From positions 1 through 64,000 of the forward strand of contig DYIY01000011.1 of the NCBI GenBank assembly GCA_020723405.1: a stretch of 64,000 nucleotides of DNA, read 5' to 3'. Positions within the stretch are counted from its first letter, which is position 1. The number at the start of each line of letters is the position of its first letter. Below the pieces are notes generated by a model. It did not search any database and was not told the origin of the DNA. It saw nothing but the letters and a program-made list of their open reading frames with translations. The stretch is from Thiobacillus denitrificans (GTDB lineage Bacteria; Pseudomonadota; Gammaproteobacteria; Burkholderiales; Thiobacillaceae). Below, in pieces: positions 15,494 to 24,055 of the stretch. The translations under genes and the position numbers were made by a program.

Positions 15494-15965
15494 GACTCCC
15501 AGGTTCCTCCAGGGTCTTGCGCAGCACCACCATGGCCGACGACTGGAATCCCAGGTGACGGTAGAAATCCAGGGCTGGCCGGTTGTCCTTGTCGGCCAGC
15601 AGGGTCACCCGGCTGAAACCCTGCTGTGCCGCCCAGGCCAGCACTTCCTCCACCAGCAGGCGGCCCAACCCCCGCCCCCGGGCGGTGCCGGAGACGATGA
15701 CGTCTTCCAGCAGCAGAACCCGGCCGCCCCGGGCCGTGCTGACGGTGATCAGGGCATTGGCCATGCCCAGGATCCCCTGCCCTTCCCGCAGCACGAACAA
15801 CTGTCCCAGGGCGGGGGTATCCAGGATCAGGGCCAACCCGGCCAACTGCCTGTCCCGGTCTGGAACGAAATCACTCTCCAGGGTGAACAGTTCGCTGAGC
15901 AGATCCGCCATGGCGGACAGGTCTTCGGGCCGGGCGGGCTCCACGCGTACCGATTCGCTCATCAT
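15480..15965 (-). CDS. GNAT-family N-acetyltransferase, NifA-regulon member
   Basis: The 161-residue protein is a complete GNAT domain. The acetyl-CoA loop is at about 96-107, GTARGRGLGRLL (Q/RxxGxG/A), after the strand GRVLLLEDVIVSG; the C-terminal part NRPALDFYRHLGFQSS is the usual last motif. Substrates of GNATs range from small molecules to protein amino groups and cannot be told here. The ATG at 15965 overlaps the stop of the AAA+ ATPase (ATGA), so both are one operon. The NifA site of the next unit lies in its 3' end. Confidence 0.85.
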   Translation of the reverse strand: MMSESVRVEPARPEDLSAMADLLSELFTLESDFVPDRDRQLAGLALILDTPALGQLFVLREGQGILGMANALITVSTARGGRVLLLEDVIVSGTARGRGLGRLLVEEVLAWAAQQGFSRVTLLADKDNRPALDFYRHLGFQSSAMVVLRKTLEEPGSLSLL

Positions 15966-17689
15966 GCCTCCCCATGGGCAAGAACCGGATTCTCCACGGG
16001 CAGACCCATGTCCAGCCCCCGGAAGATGGCGCAGCGGCGAAAGGCCTCCAGATCCGGCACCACGCCCTTCTGATGGCAGTATTTGCCCACCAGTTTGGCC
16101 AGGCCCTTGATGTCCCGGCCCGTGGCGCCGGGGAACAGTTCGGGCAAGCGGTCCAGCAGGTCCGCCGCCACGGGCAGGCCGAACTGTTCCGTCATCACCT
16201 GCCAGATGCGTTTTCGGGCCTCGGGGCCCGGGGGCTGGTATTTGATGAGGGCGATGCAGCGGGAGACGATGGCTTCGTCGATGTCGTCCACCCGGTTGGT
16301 GGTGAGGAACAGCAGACCGTTGAAGTATTCCAGCACCCGCAGGAACACGCCCACCACTGCGTTGGTGGTGATATTGTCGTCGCGGCGGCGGATGTACACG
16401 TCAGCCTCGTCGATGAGCATCACCGCGCCCCAGCGCTGGGCCCGGGTGAGCACCTCCTTGAGGGCGGTTTCCATGGTCGCCACGTTGAGGCCCAACTGGC
16501 CCGAGTGCACCCGGTACAGGGGCCGGCGGATGATCTCCGCGTAGACCTCGGCGGTGAGGGTCTTGCCCACCCCGGCGGGCCCGGCGCAGAGCACCGTGGT
16601 GCCACCGGACTTGCCGGCCACGATGTCGTCCATGAGCACGTCCATCTCGGCGGTGAGGATGTCGATGAGGTCCGTCTGTTCCTCCGGCAGCACCAGTTTC
16701 TGCTTGAGTTCCGGCTGATAGACGTAAGGCTCCAGGTCATGGACGTGGACCCACACGTAGTGGTGCAGGTCCATGTGGAACATGAGGATGTGGAAATGCA
16801 CCGGCAACTGGCTGAACAGGCCCTTGGGCAGTTCCGCCTGGACCGCCTCCGCCATTTCCTCCCCCTTGTAGCGCAGGCTCTTGGCGGCCCGGCGCAGGTA
16901 GCCGGCCAGGATGTCGCCGCTGGCCTCCAGGGCCAGGACCCGATCGCCCAGGATGGTTTCGTCGTTCACCAGCCGGGCCTGGCCGCCGCTGGAGGAGAGC
17001 ACCACCACCTCCTTGCGGGACCAGTCGGTATCGCGATGGGAGGCGGCCGGATTCTCCGCGTAGATACCGGTGCCCCGGCCCAGGAACTGGGCGCCGTAGC
17101 GGGCCCGCCAGTCGTAATAGCGTTCCGCCGTGGCATCGTAGCTTTGCAGCAACGCCGGCGTTTCCTTCAGGTAGCCCTTGGCCGCCAGGATCTGCCCCAG
17201 GGTGCGCCCGCCCAAGTCCCGGGGCAGGATCATCACGGTCACGTGGGCCAGGCGCCCCCGGGCATTGGCCTTGAGTTCGATGAGCACCCGGCCGGCTTCT
17301 TCCTCGGAGGCCGGGGTGAAGTCCAGACGGGTCACCACCCAGGCCATGGGTTTGCCGCTCACCGCCGCCGAAAACAGCCAACCCCGCCGGGTCCCCTCGG
17401 CCAGATAACGGGCCAGGGCCGGCACCAGGGGCTCCAGATCGTCGCCCGCGAAGCGCTGGCCGTCTTCCTTGAGGGCATTGTTCAGCGCCCGCAACTGGAT
17501 GGCCCGGACCTGCTGGTCCGCGTCGCCCTGGTCATACAGACTGCTGAGGAAGGCCAGTTCCGCATCGCCCATGCGGGCCAGGGACAACTCGGCGGCATTG
17601 CCCAGGCGCAACTGGGACTGGAGCTCGGCCAGGTGGGGAAAGGAGCCCACCAGGGCTTCCACGTGGGATCGTTCAATGCGCAACTTCAT
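15962..17689 (-). CDS. AAA+ ATPase in a NifA/sigma-54 operon (575 aa)
   Basis: The N-terminal ~330 residues are an unknown region with no known domain. The C-terminal third is a AAA+ module: Walker A GPAGVGKTLTAE near residue 370, Walker B AVMLIDEADVYI near 426, and sensor-1-like LLFLTTNRVDDIDEAIVSR. The domain resembles the FtsH/CDC48/Rubisco-activase class more than NtrC-type activators. Such ATPases remodel or activate protein complexes. Start is ATG 17689 (27 bases behind a sigma-54 start). Its regulation implies a role in fixation, perhaps remodelling a Nif protein; the target is unknown. Confidence 0.85.
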   Translation of the reverse strand: MKLRIERSHVEALVGSFPHLAELQSQLRLGNAAELSLARMGDAELAFLSSLYDQGDADQQVRAIQLRALNNALKEDGQRFAGDDLEPLVPALARYLAEGTRRGWLFSAAVSGKPMAWVVTRLDFTPASEEEAGRVLIELKANARGRLAHVTVMILPRDLGGRTLGQILAAKGYLKETPALLQSYDATAERYYDWRARYGAQFLGRGTGIYAENPAASHRDTDWSRKEVVVLSSSGGQARLVNDETILGDRVLALEASGDILAGYLRRAAKSLRYKGEEMAEAVQAELPKGLFSQLPVHFHILMFHMDLHHYVWVHVHDLEPYVYQPELKQKLVLPEEQTDLIDILTAEMDVLMDDIVAGKSGGTTVLCAGPAGVGKTLTAEVYAEIIRRPLYRVHSGQLGLNVATMETALKEVLTRAQRWGAVMLIDEADVYIRRRDDNITTNAVVGVFLRVLEYFNGLLFLTTNRVDDIDEAIVSRCIALIKYQPPGPEARKRIWQVMTEQFGLPVAADLLDRLPELFPGATGRDIKGLAKLVGKYCHQKGVVPDLEAFRRCAIFRGLDMGLPVENPVLAHGEA

Positions 17690-17726
17690 GGGGAATGGCT
17701 CCCGGACAGGCAGATTGGCCAGATAC

Positions 17727-17742
17727 AGCAAGATGCGGGCCA
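17727..17742 (-). promoter_or_regulatory. Sigma-54 promoter of AAA+ ATPase-GNAT operon
   Basis: Minus strand TGGCCCG CATC TTGCT. One base (C for A) differs from the best consensus; the -24 GG and -12 GC are intact. Predicted start near 17716, 27 bases before the ATG. Confidence 0.75.
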
Positions 17743-17815
17743 GACTTGCCGGGCGCGATCTCCCCTGGAAATACCGCCCAACCCCGGGTCAATCGCGCGG
17801 AAGGGAGGCCCTCCC

Positions 17816-17831
17816 TGTGGGTTTTGCGACA
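17816..17831 (-). promoter_or_regulatory. NifA upstream activator sequence for AAA+ ATPase-GNAT operon
   Basis: Perfect TGT-N10-ACA (plus strand TGTGGGTTTTGCGACA) about 108 bases upstream of the predicted transcription start. Confidence 0.75.
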
Positions 17832-18042
17832 ACCGTGTCGCACACGGCCACGCCGCCTGCCTGGCCAGACAGCTCCGGGAACAGCCGGCCGGTGAACCGA
17901 GCCGGCCCGGGTCTCCCAGACGCAAGAGGGGACGGACAGTCATGTCGCGGCAATGGATCAGTGCAACCCGGATGGTACTTGCCCGGCTTCCCGGCCAGCC
18001 ACGGCCGGAACCGGCGATCTGTCGCGAATACACATTCCTTTA

Positions 18043-18071
18043 TTGACGTGGAATTTTTTCACTCGTATTCT
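18043..18071 (+). promoter_or_regulatory. Sigma-70 promoter before secreted protein gene
   Basis: TTGACG and TATTCT separated by exactly 17 bases in an AT-rich patch unusual for this region. It reads toward the gene at 18159. The stretch between it and the NifA site (17832-18042) shows no gene. Confidence 0.7.
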
Positions 18072-18158
18072 GCCCCTACCCGGCCCACCGCCCACGGACC
18101 CGGCACCCATCGTGCCCGCCACGTGCACGGGCCAATCATGACTCATCAGGAGAAACCC

Positions 18159-18866
18159 ATGGAAGCTCATCACATCCCGGCCTGGAAAACGGCCTCCCTC
18201 GTCGCCCTCCTGGCCCTGGCCGCACCCGCTTGGGCCGCCACGGGCACCCAGGTGGGTGCCAGCGGCAAGACCTTTGCCTCCAGCGGAGTGGATTGCGCCA
18301 TGCATCCGACCAACGGCATGGCACCCCACGTCCTGGCCGGCTTGTACAACCCGACCACCAGGGCCAAGGCCAACGTGTCGCTGAATGGCGCGCTGGTGGC
18401 GAAGGTCAGTTTCGCCAGCCCGGACGCCGACGTGTGGCTGGCCAATGGCAGCAACACCGTGACGGTTGCCCTGACGAAGCGCATCACCGACAGCTACGTG
18501 TTCGATGCCACTCCCACCGATCCCAACCTGCCCAACGTCTGCATTCCGGACACCAGCGGCAACACCATCGGTGCCGACCTGGAATACGCCGCCAGCAACA
18601 AGTCCTATGCCGTCGTCACCCCGGGCTGCGCCTGGAACCCTCTGACCGGCCGGGGCCAACCCTTCGTCAACCTGTTCGTCAACGGCGACTACCTGCTGAA
18701 CGTATCCGTGAACAACGTGGCCCTCACCCAGTTGAACGGCACCAGCCTGCCCCACACCGCCGTGTTCCTGAGCCCGGGCCTCAACGTGATCTCGGCCGCC
18801 AACGCCGCGCTGTCCACCGACTACTACGTCCGGGACGGCGGCGACGGCACCTGCACCCTGCCCTGA
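18159..18866 (+). CDS. Secreted protein of unknown function (235 aa)
   Basis: A classical signal peptide covers residues 1-26 (KTASLVALLALAAPAWA, cut after AWA). The mature part has a regular beta character with two similar halves, each with CAMHPTNG- or CAWNPLTG-like starts and a VSLNGALVAKVSF- or LFVNGDYLLNVSV-like strand pair, so it is probably a tandem of two beta modules. Four Cys could form two disulphides. ATG at 18159 has CAGGAG 6 bases upstream. A dedicated sigma-70 promoter and a terminator make it a single-gene unit. Function unknown. Confidence 0.7.
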   Translation: MEAHHIPAWKTASLVALLALAAPAWAATGTQVGASGKTFASSGVDCAMHPTNGMAPHVLAGLYNPTTRAKANVSLNGALVAKVSFASPDADVWLANGSNTVTVALTKRITDSYVFDATPTDPNLPNVCIPDTSGNTIGADLEYAASNKSYAVVTPGCAWNPLTGRGQPFVNLFVNGDYLLNVSVNNVALTQLNGTSLPHTAVFLSPGLNVISAANAALSTDYYVRDGGDGTCTLP

Positions 18867-18873
18867 CCCGTGA

Positions 18874-18897
18874 AACCCCATCCTGCCGGATGGGGTT
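18874..18897 (+). terminator. Hairpin terminator after secreted protein gene
   Basis: Stem AACCCCATCC / GGATGGGGTT with a TGCC loop, 8 bases after the stop. There is no strong U run, so efficiency is uncertain. Confidence 0.7.
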
Positions 18898-18965
18898 ACC
18901 GCATTGGCCGGATCAGACTGCGTGGAGCCGATGGCAGTCTGTTCGGGCAGCGATTGCCCGGGTTT

Positions 18966-19439
18966 TCAGGCCAGCTTCGCAACCGGGAAAAACCTCCCCA
19001 GCATCCGGTCCATCCAGGATGCCTCACGACGATCCATGAGCCGGGCAGCCAGGGCTGCCTTCACCTCCGGCACGTAGGCCATGTCATCCCGCTGGATGTG
19101 ATGGACCAGCCAACTGTAGAGCATGCCGTGGACCTGGGCCCCCACGTCTTCCCCGGCGTCATGCCGTTGCCGGTACTTCTCGACGCGCCGGGCGAACTGA
19201 TCGTGGACCGCTTTGTGGGGCACGGCCATGGAATAGCGGGCCTCCTCCTGCAAGGCTTCCTCGAAAGCCAGGTGGGAGAGGGTGTAATCAACCAGTTCAT
19301 CGAGTACCAGGCCCACGAAGTACCGATCTTGGCTGCCGATGGCTCCCTCCAGTTGATTGATGTAATCGGCGATGCGCCGGTGTTGCAGGTCGATGATTTC
19401 AATGCCGGTGTCGAAACTGCTGCGCCAGGTGAAGCTCAT
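18966..19439 (-). CDS. Bacteriohemerythrin (157 aa)
   Basis: A single hemerythrin domain with all di-iron ligands visible: DLQH near residue 19, HLAFEE (HxxxE), HKAVHDQF (HxxxH) and HHIQRDD (HxxxxD). Such proteins bind oxygen and in diazotrophs or methanotrophs may deliver or buffer it. Start is ATG 19439 with AAAAGGA upstream; the C-terminal tail beyond the domain (residues ~125-157) is basic. It is encoded downstream (by orientation) of the unassigned stretch 19440-19776 and is close to the NifA regulon genes, but I see no nif promoter. Confidence 0.9.
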   Translation of the reverse strand: MSFTWRSSFDTGIEIIDLQHRRIADYINQLEGAIGSQDRYFVGLVLDELVDYTLSHLAFEEALQEEARYSMAVPHKAVHDQFARRVEKYRQRHDAGEDVGAQVHGMLYSWLVHHIQRDDMAYVPEVKAALAARLMDRREASWMDRMLGRFFPVAKLA

Positions 19440-19776
19440 GTTCGCGGTCCTTTTCCCATACCCATGCCGCCCAGGGTTCGGGCTGGAACGTCCGTGGCCT
19501 CCCGTGGCGCCGCCAGGCATGCCTGGCACGGTGGGCCGGCATGGCTTTGACAGGACACACCTCCCCGGTGTGTGCGGCAAAATCGTTGTCGGCGGCCAGC
19601 TTATCGAGCCCGTGTTTCGCCAATGTGTCGGCGATCTGGAAAAACGGGCCCCCGCCCCGGGGCAGGGGGGCCCGGGACACGGCACCCGGGTACCTGTCGG
19701 ACTTGAAGGGAAATCGGCAGCAAATTCGCCGGCGCGGTCGATTCCCGGCCGATGCCCCTGCAATTCCGACATGCTT
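19440..19776. other. Intergenic stretch without confident gene
   Basis: About 337 bases between the hemerythrin and the TRAP genes. A 93-codon minus-strand frame (19399-19680) overlaps the hemerythrin start and has Lys/Ala-rich, protein-like segments (IADTLAKHGLDKLAADNDF) but no homologue I know; it may be a gene remnant. A perfect 7-bp stem ACACACC/GGTGTGT lies at 19555-19573. Confidence 0.35.
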
Positions 19777-21591
19777 CTAGTTCTGGAACAGACCAGGCAG
19801 CCAGGTGGACAGACCGGGCAGCAGGGCAATGCACAGGGCCCCGAGAATCATGGCCCCCACGGCGGGCAGGACCGAGGCGGCCACTTCCCCCAGGGGCTTC
19901 CTGAACAGGGCCGAGGCGAAATAAATGTTGAGACCGGCCGGGGGAAACAGGAAGGCGATCTCCAGGCTGGCCAGGAAGATCACTCCGAAGTGGACCGGGT
20001 CGATGCCGTAGGACAGGGCCACGGGCAACAGCAAGGGAACCAGCACCACCAACGCCGCGTAGATCTCCATGAGGGCGCCGGCCAGTAACAGAAACAGGGT
20101 GAGGGCCGACAGGAACACGTAGCGGTTGGGCAGCACCGCCCGGACCCACTCCACCATCTGGTCCGGAATGCCTGCATCCACCAGGAAGTTGGTGAGCCCC
20201 AGGGCCATGCCCAGGATGAGCATGATGCCGCCGATGATCTGGGCGGTTTCCACCAGGCTGGCCCCCAGCCCCTTCAGGTCCAGTTCCCGATGGGCCAGGG
20301 TCTGGGTGAGGATGGCGTAGGCGGCGGTCAGGGCCGCACTTTCCATGGGGGTGGCCAGGCCGCTCACCATGGCGCCGATGGCCACCGCCGGCGCCAGGAT
20401 CTCCCACTTGGCGGCCAGGATGGCCTGGCGACGGGAAACCACCGGCGCCGGCACCACCGGTCGTCCGGCAACGGCGCCGTTCCGGCCCAGGAATCCCCCG
20501 GCCAGGAGCAGGAAAGCCACCATCACCAGGGCCGGCAGCAGACCGGCCAGGAACATGGTGTTGATGGGAACCCGAGCGATGATGGCGTACATGATGAGGG
20601 GCACCGAAGGGGCCAGCAGCACCCCCAGGGCGCTGGCGCTGGTCACCAGGCCGATGCCCCGCCTTTCCGGGAATCCCGCCCGGGTGAGGAGGGGCAGCAA
20701 CAGGCCGCCCAGGGCCAGGATGGTGACCCCGCTGCCCCCGGTCAGGGCGGTGAAAAAGGAACACAACAGGGCGCCGGCCACGGCCGTGCCCAGGGCTCCG
20801 CCGCCGAACAGGGCGGTGAACAGGGTGCCCAGGCGGCCGGCCGCCCCGGTGCGGGAAAACACCAGACCCGCCAGGGTGAACAGGGGCAGGGCCGGCAGGG
20901 AGGGGTTCACGGTGATCTGGTAATGGCTCAGTGGCACCGCCGCCAGGGGCTGGCCCTCCATCCAGAACAGGGCCAGGGCCAGCCCGCCCAGCACGGCGAA
21001 GATGGGGGCGCCGCACAGCAGGATGACGCCCAACCCCAGGGCAAAGGGGAAGATGGGCAGGGTCGCGCCATCGAAATGGGCGGCGAACAGCCAGCCCGCC
21101 AGGGGCAGGGCCAGGGCGGTCAGACCACGCCAGGGCAGGGCGTCCACCAGGCGCCAACCCAGGCGGAACCCCAGAAGCAGGAATCCGGCCGGCATGGCCG
21201 CCTCCATGACCCAGCCGGGGAGGCCATAGGCCAGGGGACTCGCCATGGCCATTTCGCTGGCCACGAAGACCCAACTGGCCTGGGCCAGCATGCCGCTGAT
21301 CAGGGCCGAACCGGCCAGCGCCAGAAGCCGGGCGGATCGGGCCAGGGCCGGGTGGCCGGCGGCGGCCAGGCCGGCCCCCAGGGAGGTCAGGTGCCCGCCC
21401 CGCTCGGCCACCAGGGCGCCGAACATGGCCAGGATCAGGCCCAGGTGCTGCACCAGGGCCGGCCCGTTCTCCACCCCCCGGCCCAACAGGGGACGCGCCA
21501 CGATCTCGAGCAGGGGAATGAGGAGCATCAACGCCAGGGCCCCGCCGGCCAGACAGGCATCGAAACGAAGAAGGGCGCGCAAGGGGGCCAT
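19777..21591 (-). CDS. TRAP transporter fused small/large permease (DctQM)
   Basis: A ~604-residue membrane protein with about 16 hydrophobic helices. The first ~160 residues correspond to the small DctQ subunit (IPLLEIVARPLLGRG... ), the rest to the large DctM subunit with ALTGGSGVTILALGG and GIGLVTSASALGVLLAPSVP. The DctM half would translocate the solute, using Na+ gradients in known TRAP systems. Fusions of Q and M are known. Start chosen at ATG 21591 (an upstream TTG is also in frame). Solute is unknown. Confidence 0.9.
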   Translation of the reverse strand: MAPLRALLRFDACLAGGALALMLLIPLLEIVARPLLGRGVENGPALVQHLGLILAMFGALVAERGGHLTSLGAGLAAAGHPALARSARLLALAGSALISGMLAQASWVFVASEMAMASPLAYGLPGWVMEAAMPAGFLLLGFRLGWRLVDALPWRGLTALALPLAGWLFAAHFDGATLPIFPFALGLGVILLCGAPIFAVLGGLALALFWMEGQPLAAVPLSHYQITVNPSLPALPLFTLAGLVFSRTGAAGRLGTLFTALFGGGALGTAVAGALLCSFFTALTGGSGVTILALGGLLLPLLTRAGFPERRGIGLVTSASALGVLLAPSVPLIMYAIIARVPINTMFLAGLLPALVMVAFLLLAGGFLGRNGAVAGRPVVPAPVVSRRQAILAAKWEILAPAVAIGAMVSGLATPMESAALTAAYAILTQTLAHRELDLKGLGASLVETAQIIGGIMLILGMALGLTNFLVDAGIPDQMVEWVRAVLPNRYVFLSALTLFLLLAGALMEIYAALVVLVPLLLPVALSYGIDPVHFGVIFLASLEIAFLFPPAGLNIYFASALFRKPLGEVAASVLPAVGAMILGALCIALLPGLSTWLPGLFQN

Positions 21592-21649
21592 CAGCAACAA
21601 AACCTGCAGGGCGTGGACACGGATTCCCGGGACAGGGGCGGGGCGATCC

Positions 21650-22648
21650 TCAGGATTTGCCCTTGGCCGAACGATAGGTTTCCAGATGGCGCACCACTTC
21701 GTCGAAGGTGTCCGCCGGCACCAGGCGGCCGCGAATGCGCGGATACAGATCGTCGGCCAGCTTGCGCCAGGCCTTCATCTGCTCGGGGGTGGGCCGGGTC
21801 ACGGTGAGGCCCCGCTTCTTCATGGCCTCCACCGCCTCATCCACTTCCCTGCGGGCCTGGGCGCGCATGTTGTCGCCGGCCCGGGCGCCGGCCGCCTTCA
21901 CCGCCGCCTGGGCGGCCGGGTTCATCTCCTCCCAGGCCTTGCGGGTGATCACCAGGGCGCCCACCACCGGCGCCCAATTCAGGTCCAGCATGTGGGGCGC
22001 GCTGCTGTAGATCTGGGTGGCCAGGGCGAAATAGGGGGTGGAAGGTACGGCATTGATCATGCCCGTCTGGATGGCCGGCAGGATGTCCGCCACTTCCAGA
22101 GGAACGGGGGTGTAGCCCAGGCTTTTCATGATTTCGTGCTGGGCCGGCTCGGCGCCCCAGGCAAAGAACTTCATGCCGCGGAAATCGCCGGGAGTGGCCG
22201 CCGGCTGCTTGCTGAAGAAGCGCACCCAGCCCGCATCGCCCCAGGCCAGGATGACGAAGCCCTTGTCGAAGAATTTCTGCTCCATGTCGGCCCGCAGTTT
22301 CTCGCGGACGTGGTCCACCTCCTCCCAGTTGCGGAACATGAGGGGCATGAGTTGCAGGGCCGAAATACTGGGCTCGATGGTTTCCAGTCCGGCCACCGAC
22401 AACAGCCCGCCCTGCAACTGGCCGATGCGCATGCGCCGCACCATGTCCACTTCCCCCCCCTGGCTGCCATCGGGATAGATCAGCACCTTGCCGCCCCCCT
22501 GGGCCGTGCGCCAGGCCTCCCCCACCTCCAGCAACTGCCGGTGATAGAGGGAGTTCTTCGGCGCCAGGGTGCCGATGCGCAACGGGCCAGCGGCCAGAGC
22601 GGAGACGGAAAGCAGCACGAGGGAAAACAGCAGGACGATGGCACGCAT
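21650..22648 (-). CDS. TRAP transporter solute-binding protein (DctP family)
   Basis: Periplasmic partner of the TRAP permease. A signal peptide occupies residues ~1-20 (MRAIVLLFSLVLLSVSALAA). The mature protein shows DctP landmarks: PLRIGTLAPKNSLYHRQLLE, GEVDMVRRMRIGQLQGGLLS, the conserved Arg/Trp region PGDFRGMKFFAWGAEPAQH and AVPSTPYFALATQIY. DctP proteins of this group bind organic acids; the real ligand is not deducible. Coding order DctP-DctQM fits an operon together with the TatT-like gene upstream. Confidence 0.9.
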   Translation of the reverse strand: MRAIVLLFSLVLLSVSALAAGPLRIGTLAPKNSLYHRQLLEVGEAWRTAQGGGKVLIYPDGSQGGEVDMVRRMRIGQLQGGLLSVAGLETIEPSISALQLMPLMFRNWEEVDHVREKLRADMEQKFFDKGFVILAWGDAGWVRFFSKQPAATPGDFRGMKFFAWGAEPAQHEIMKSLGYTPVPLEVADILPAIQTGMINAVPSTPYFALATQIYSSAPHMLDLNWAPVVGALVITRKAWEEMNPAAQAAVKAAGARAGDNMRAQARREVDEAVEAMKKRGLTVTRPTPEQMKAWRKLADDLYPRIRGRLVPADTFDEVVRHLETYRSAKGKS

Positions 22649-22673
22649 GGCGTCAGGTTCCAGGAGAAAGTGT

Positions 22674-23558
22674 TCAGAACAGGTCGGCGGATTTTTCCAG
22701 CAGCCAGGCCGCCCGGCGGCGCATCACCTGGTCTTGCAGGGACAGGGGGGCGTCGGTCACGGGCAGGGACAGGGCCTGGTTCAGCAGGCCTTCAAAGGCA
22801 TCCCGATCCCCTGCCGGCAAGGCCACGCCTTCGGCCTTGGCCACCAGGGCCCCGGGGCTCCGGCCGCCGGATTGGGCGATGGCCTGGTCGAACCAGGCCA
22901 GGGCCTGGGCTCGGCTGCCTCCGGGCCGGGCCCCTTCGAAGGTGGCCAGCAGGCCGGTGAGGCTGCCTCGGCCCCAGGCCGGGTCCGACTGCCAGGCCAG
23001 TCTGGCCAGCCGGGCAGCCAGGGGCAGGTCGGCCACCACCTCCGGATTGTCCTTGCTGAGGGAAATCCAGCCACCCCAGGCGGCGGCCGCCCAATAGGCC
23101 AGACCCACTTCGCTTTGCCCCAGGGCTGGCCAGCCCTCGGGGGGGCCGGCCAGGGCCCGGAGCAGACCCGGGTGGGCCTGCTCCAGCGCCCCCATGGCGT
23201 GGTTCCGGGCCCGTCGATAGAGCCGGGCCGCCCGCTGGCGCAGGCGTTCCGCCTCGGCCAGGTTCCGTTCCTCCACCCGCTCGGCCTCAAAGGCCACGAA
23301 GGCATAGGCGTACTGGGTGAAACCGGCGGCCACCGATTCCGCCAGGGCCAGATGGCCGGGTTGTTCTCCCAGCACCGATTCCGAAAGCTTGAGATAGAAG
23401 GCGCTGGCCTCCCGGGCCAGCTCCAGATCCTCTTCCGTGGACTGGCCCTGGGCCGCCAGGCCATCCGCCAGGCGTTCCATGACCATCTGACGCGGCGAAC
23501 AACCGGCCAGGGCCATCATGCCCAGGACGCACGCCGCACCACCCAGCCCAACTTTCAT
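22674..23558 (-). CDS. TRAP-associated lipoprotein (TatT family)
   Basis: 294-residue protein with a lipoprotein signal (MKVGLGGAACVLGMMALAGC, Cys about residue 20). The rest is an all-helical TPR-like domain (segments AAGFTQYAYAFVAFEAERVEER, AERLRQRAARLYRRAR). This is the T component (TatT) that forms a trimeric chamber in some bacterial TRAP systems and hands ligand to the DctP protein. Start ATG at 23558, with a GTG one codon before. First gene of the TRAP operon; downstream order T-P-QM. Confidence 0.82.
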   Translation of the reverse strand: MKVGLGGAACVLGMMALAGCSPRQMVMERLADGLAAQGQSTEEDLELAREASAFYLKLSESVLGEQPGHLALAESVAAGFTQYAYAFVAFEAERVEERNLAEAERLRQRAARLYRRARNHAMGALEQAHPGLLRALAGPPEGWPALGQSEVGLAYWAAAAWGGWISLSKDNPEVVADLPLAARLARLAWQSDPAWGRGSLTGLLATFEGARPGGSRAQALAWFDQAIAQSGGRSPGALVAKAEGVALPAGDRDAFEGLLNQALSLPVTDAPLSLQDQVMRRRAAWLLEKSADLF

Positions 23559-23790
23559 CACGCCCTTCCCCGCCGGATAAACCGGCCATTCTGGGGAGGA
23601 CGTGTTACAAGCCCATGGCAGGCACCCTGCCGAGAACAATGGAGCGGTCAACTGAGGGATCAAGGATGAGTACCCGTTCGGCCCAGTGCTGGACTCGATC
23701 CTGGCCCGGTATGGCAAGCGGCAGGGGTCAACGGGTCGGGAGGGAGCGCCCGGCGTAAGATGGCCGGCCCCGCCACCGCTGTTCCATGCC

Positions 23791-24027
23791 ATGACCGATC
23801 TGCCCATTTCCCGGCCCCAGGACCTGTTGCTGCTGGTAACCCGGGAAATGCCCTTCGGCAAACACAAGGGCTGCCTCATCGCCGACCTGCCCGGCAACTA
23901 CCTCAACTGGTTCGCCCGGGAAGGCTTTCCGCCGGGTGAGATCGGCCGCCTGCTGGCACTGATGCATGAAATCGACCACAACGGCTTGACGGGGATGCTG
24001 GACCCGTTGCGGCAGCCGGGACGCTGA
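23791..24027 (+). CDS. DUF3820-family small protein (78 aa)
   Basis: Recognised by MPFGKHKGCLIADLPGNYL followed by NWFAREGFPPGEIGRLLALM, the family's conserved helix-strand pattern. Members are small proteins of unknown function, sometimes annotated as quorum-sensing-regulated. ATG at 23791 (MTDLPISRP) is chosen since the longer frame upstream is not family-like. It lies alone and convergent with modC, ending 28 bases from its stop. Confidence 0.85.
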   Translation: MTDLPISRPQDLLLLVTREMPFGKHKGCLIADLPGNYLNWFAREGFPPGEIGRLLALMHEIDHNGLTGMLDPLRQPGR

Positions 24028-24055
24028 GCGTTGCCGGAAAAATCCGGCCTCAGCC

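Noticed and set aside
18015-18037. TGT-N9-ACA motif near the secreted protein gene as a NifA site
   Set aside because: Spacing is 9 rather than 10 and no sigma-54 promoter lies nearby; a sigma-70 promoter is present instead.
19520-19545. TGGCACG at 19525 as a sigma-54 promoter
   Set aside because: No TTGC-like -12 element at the right distance.
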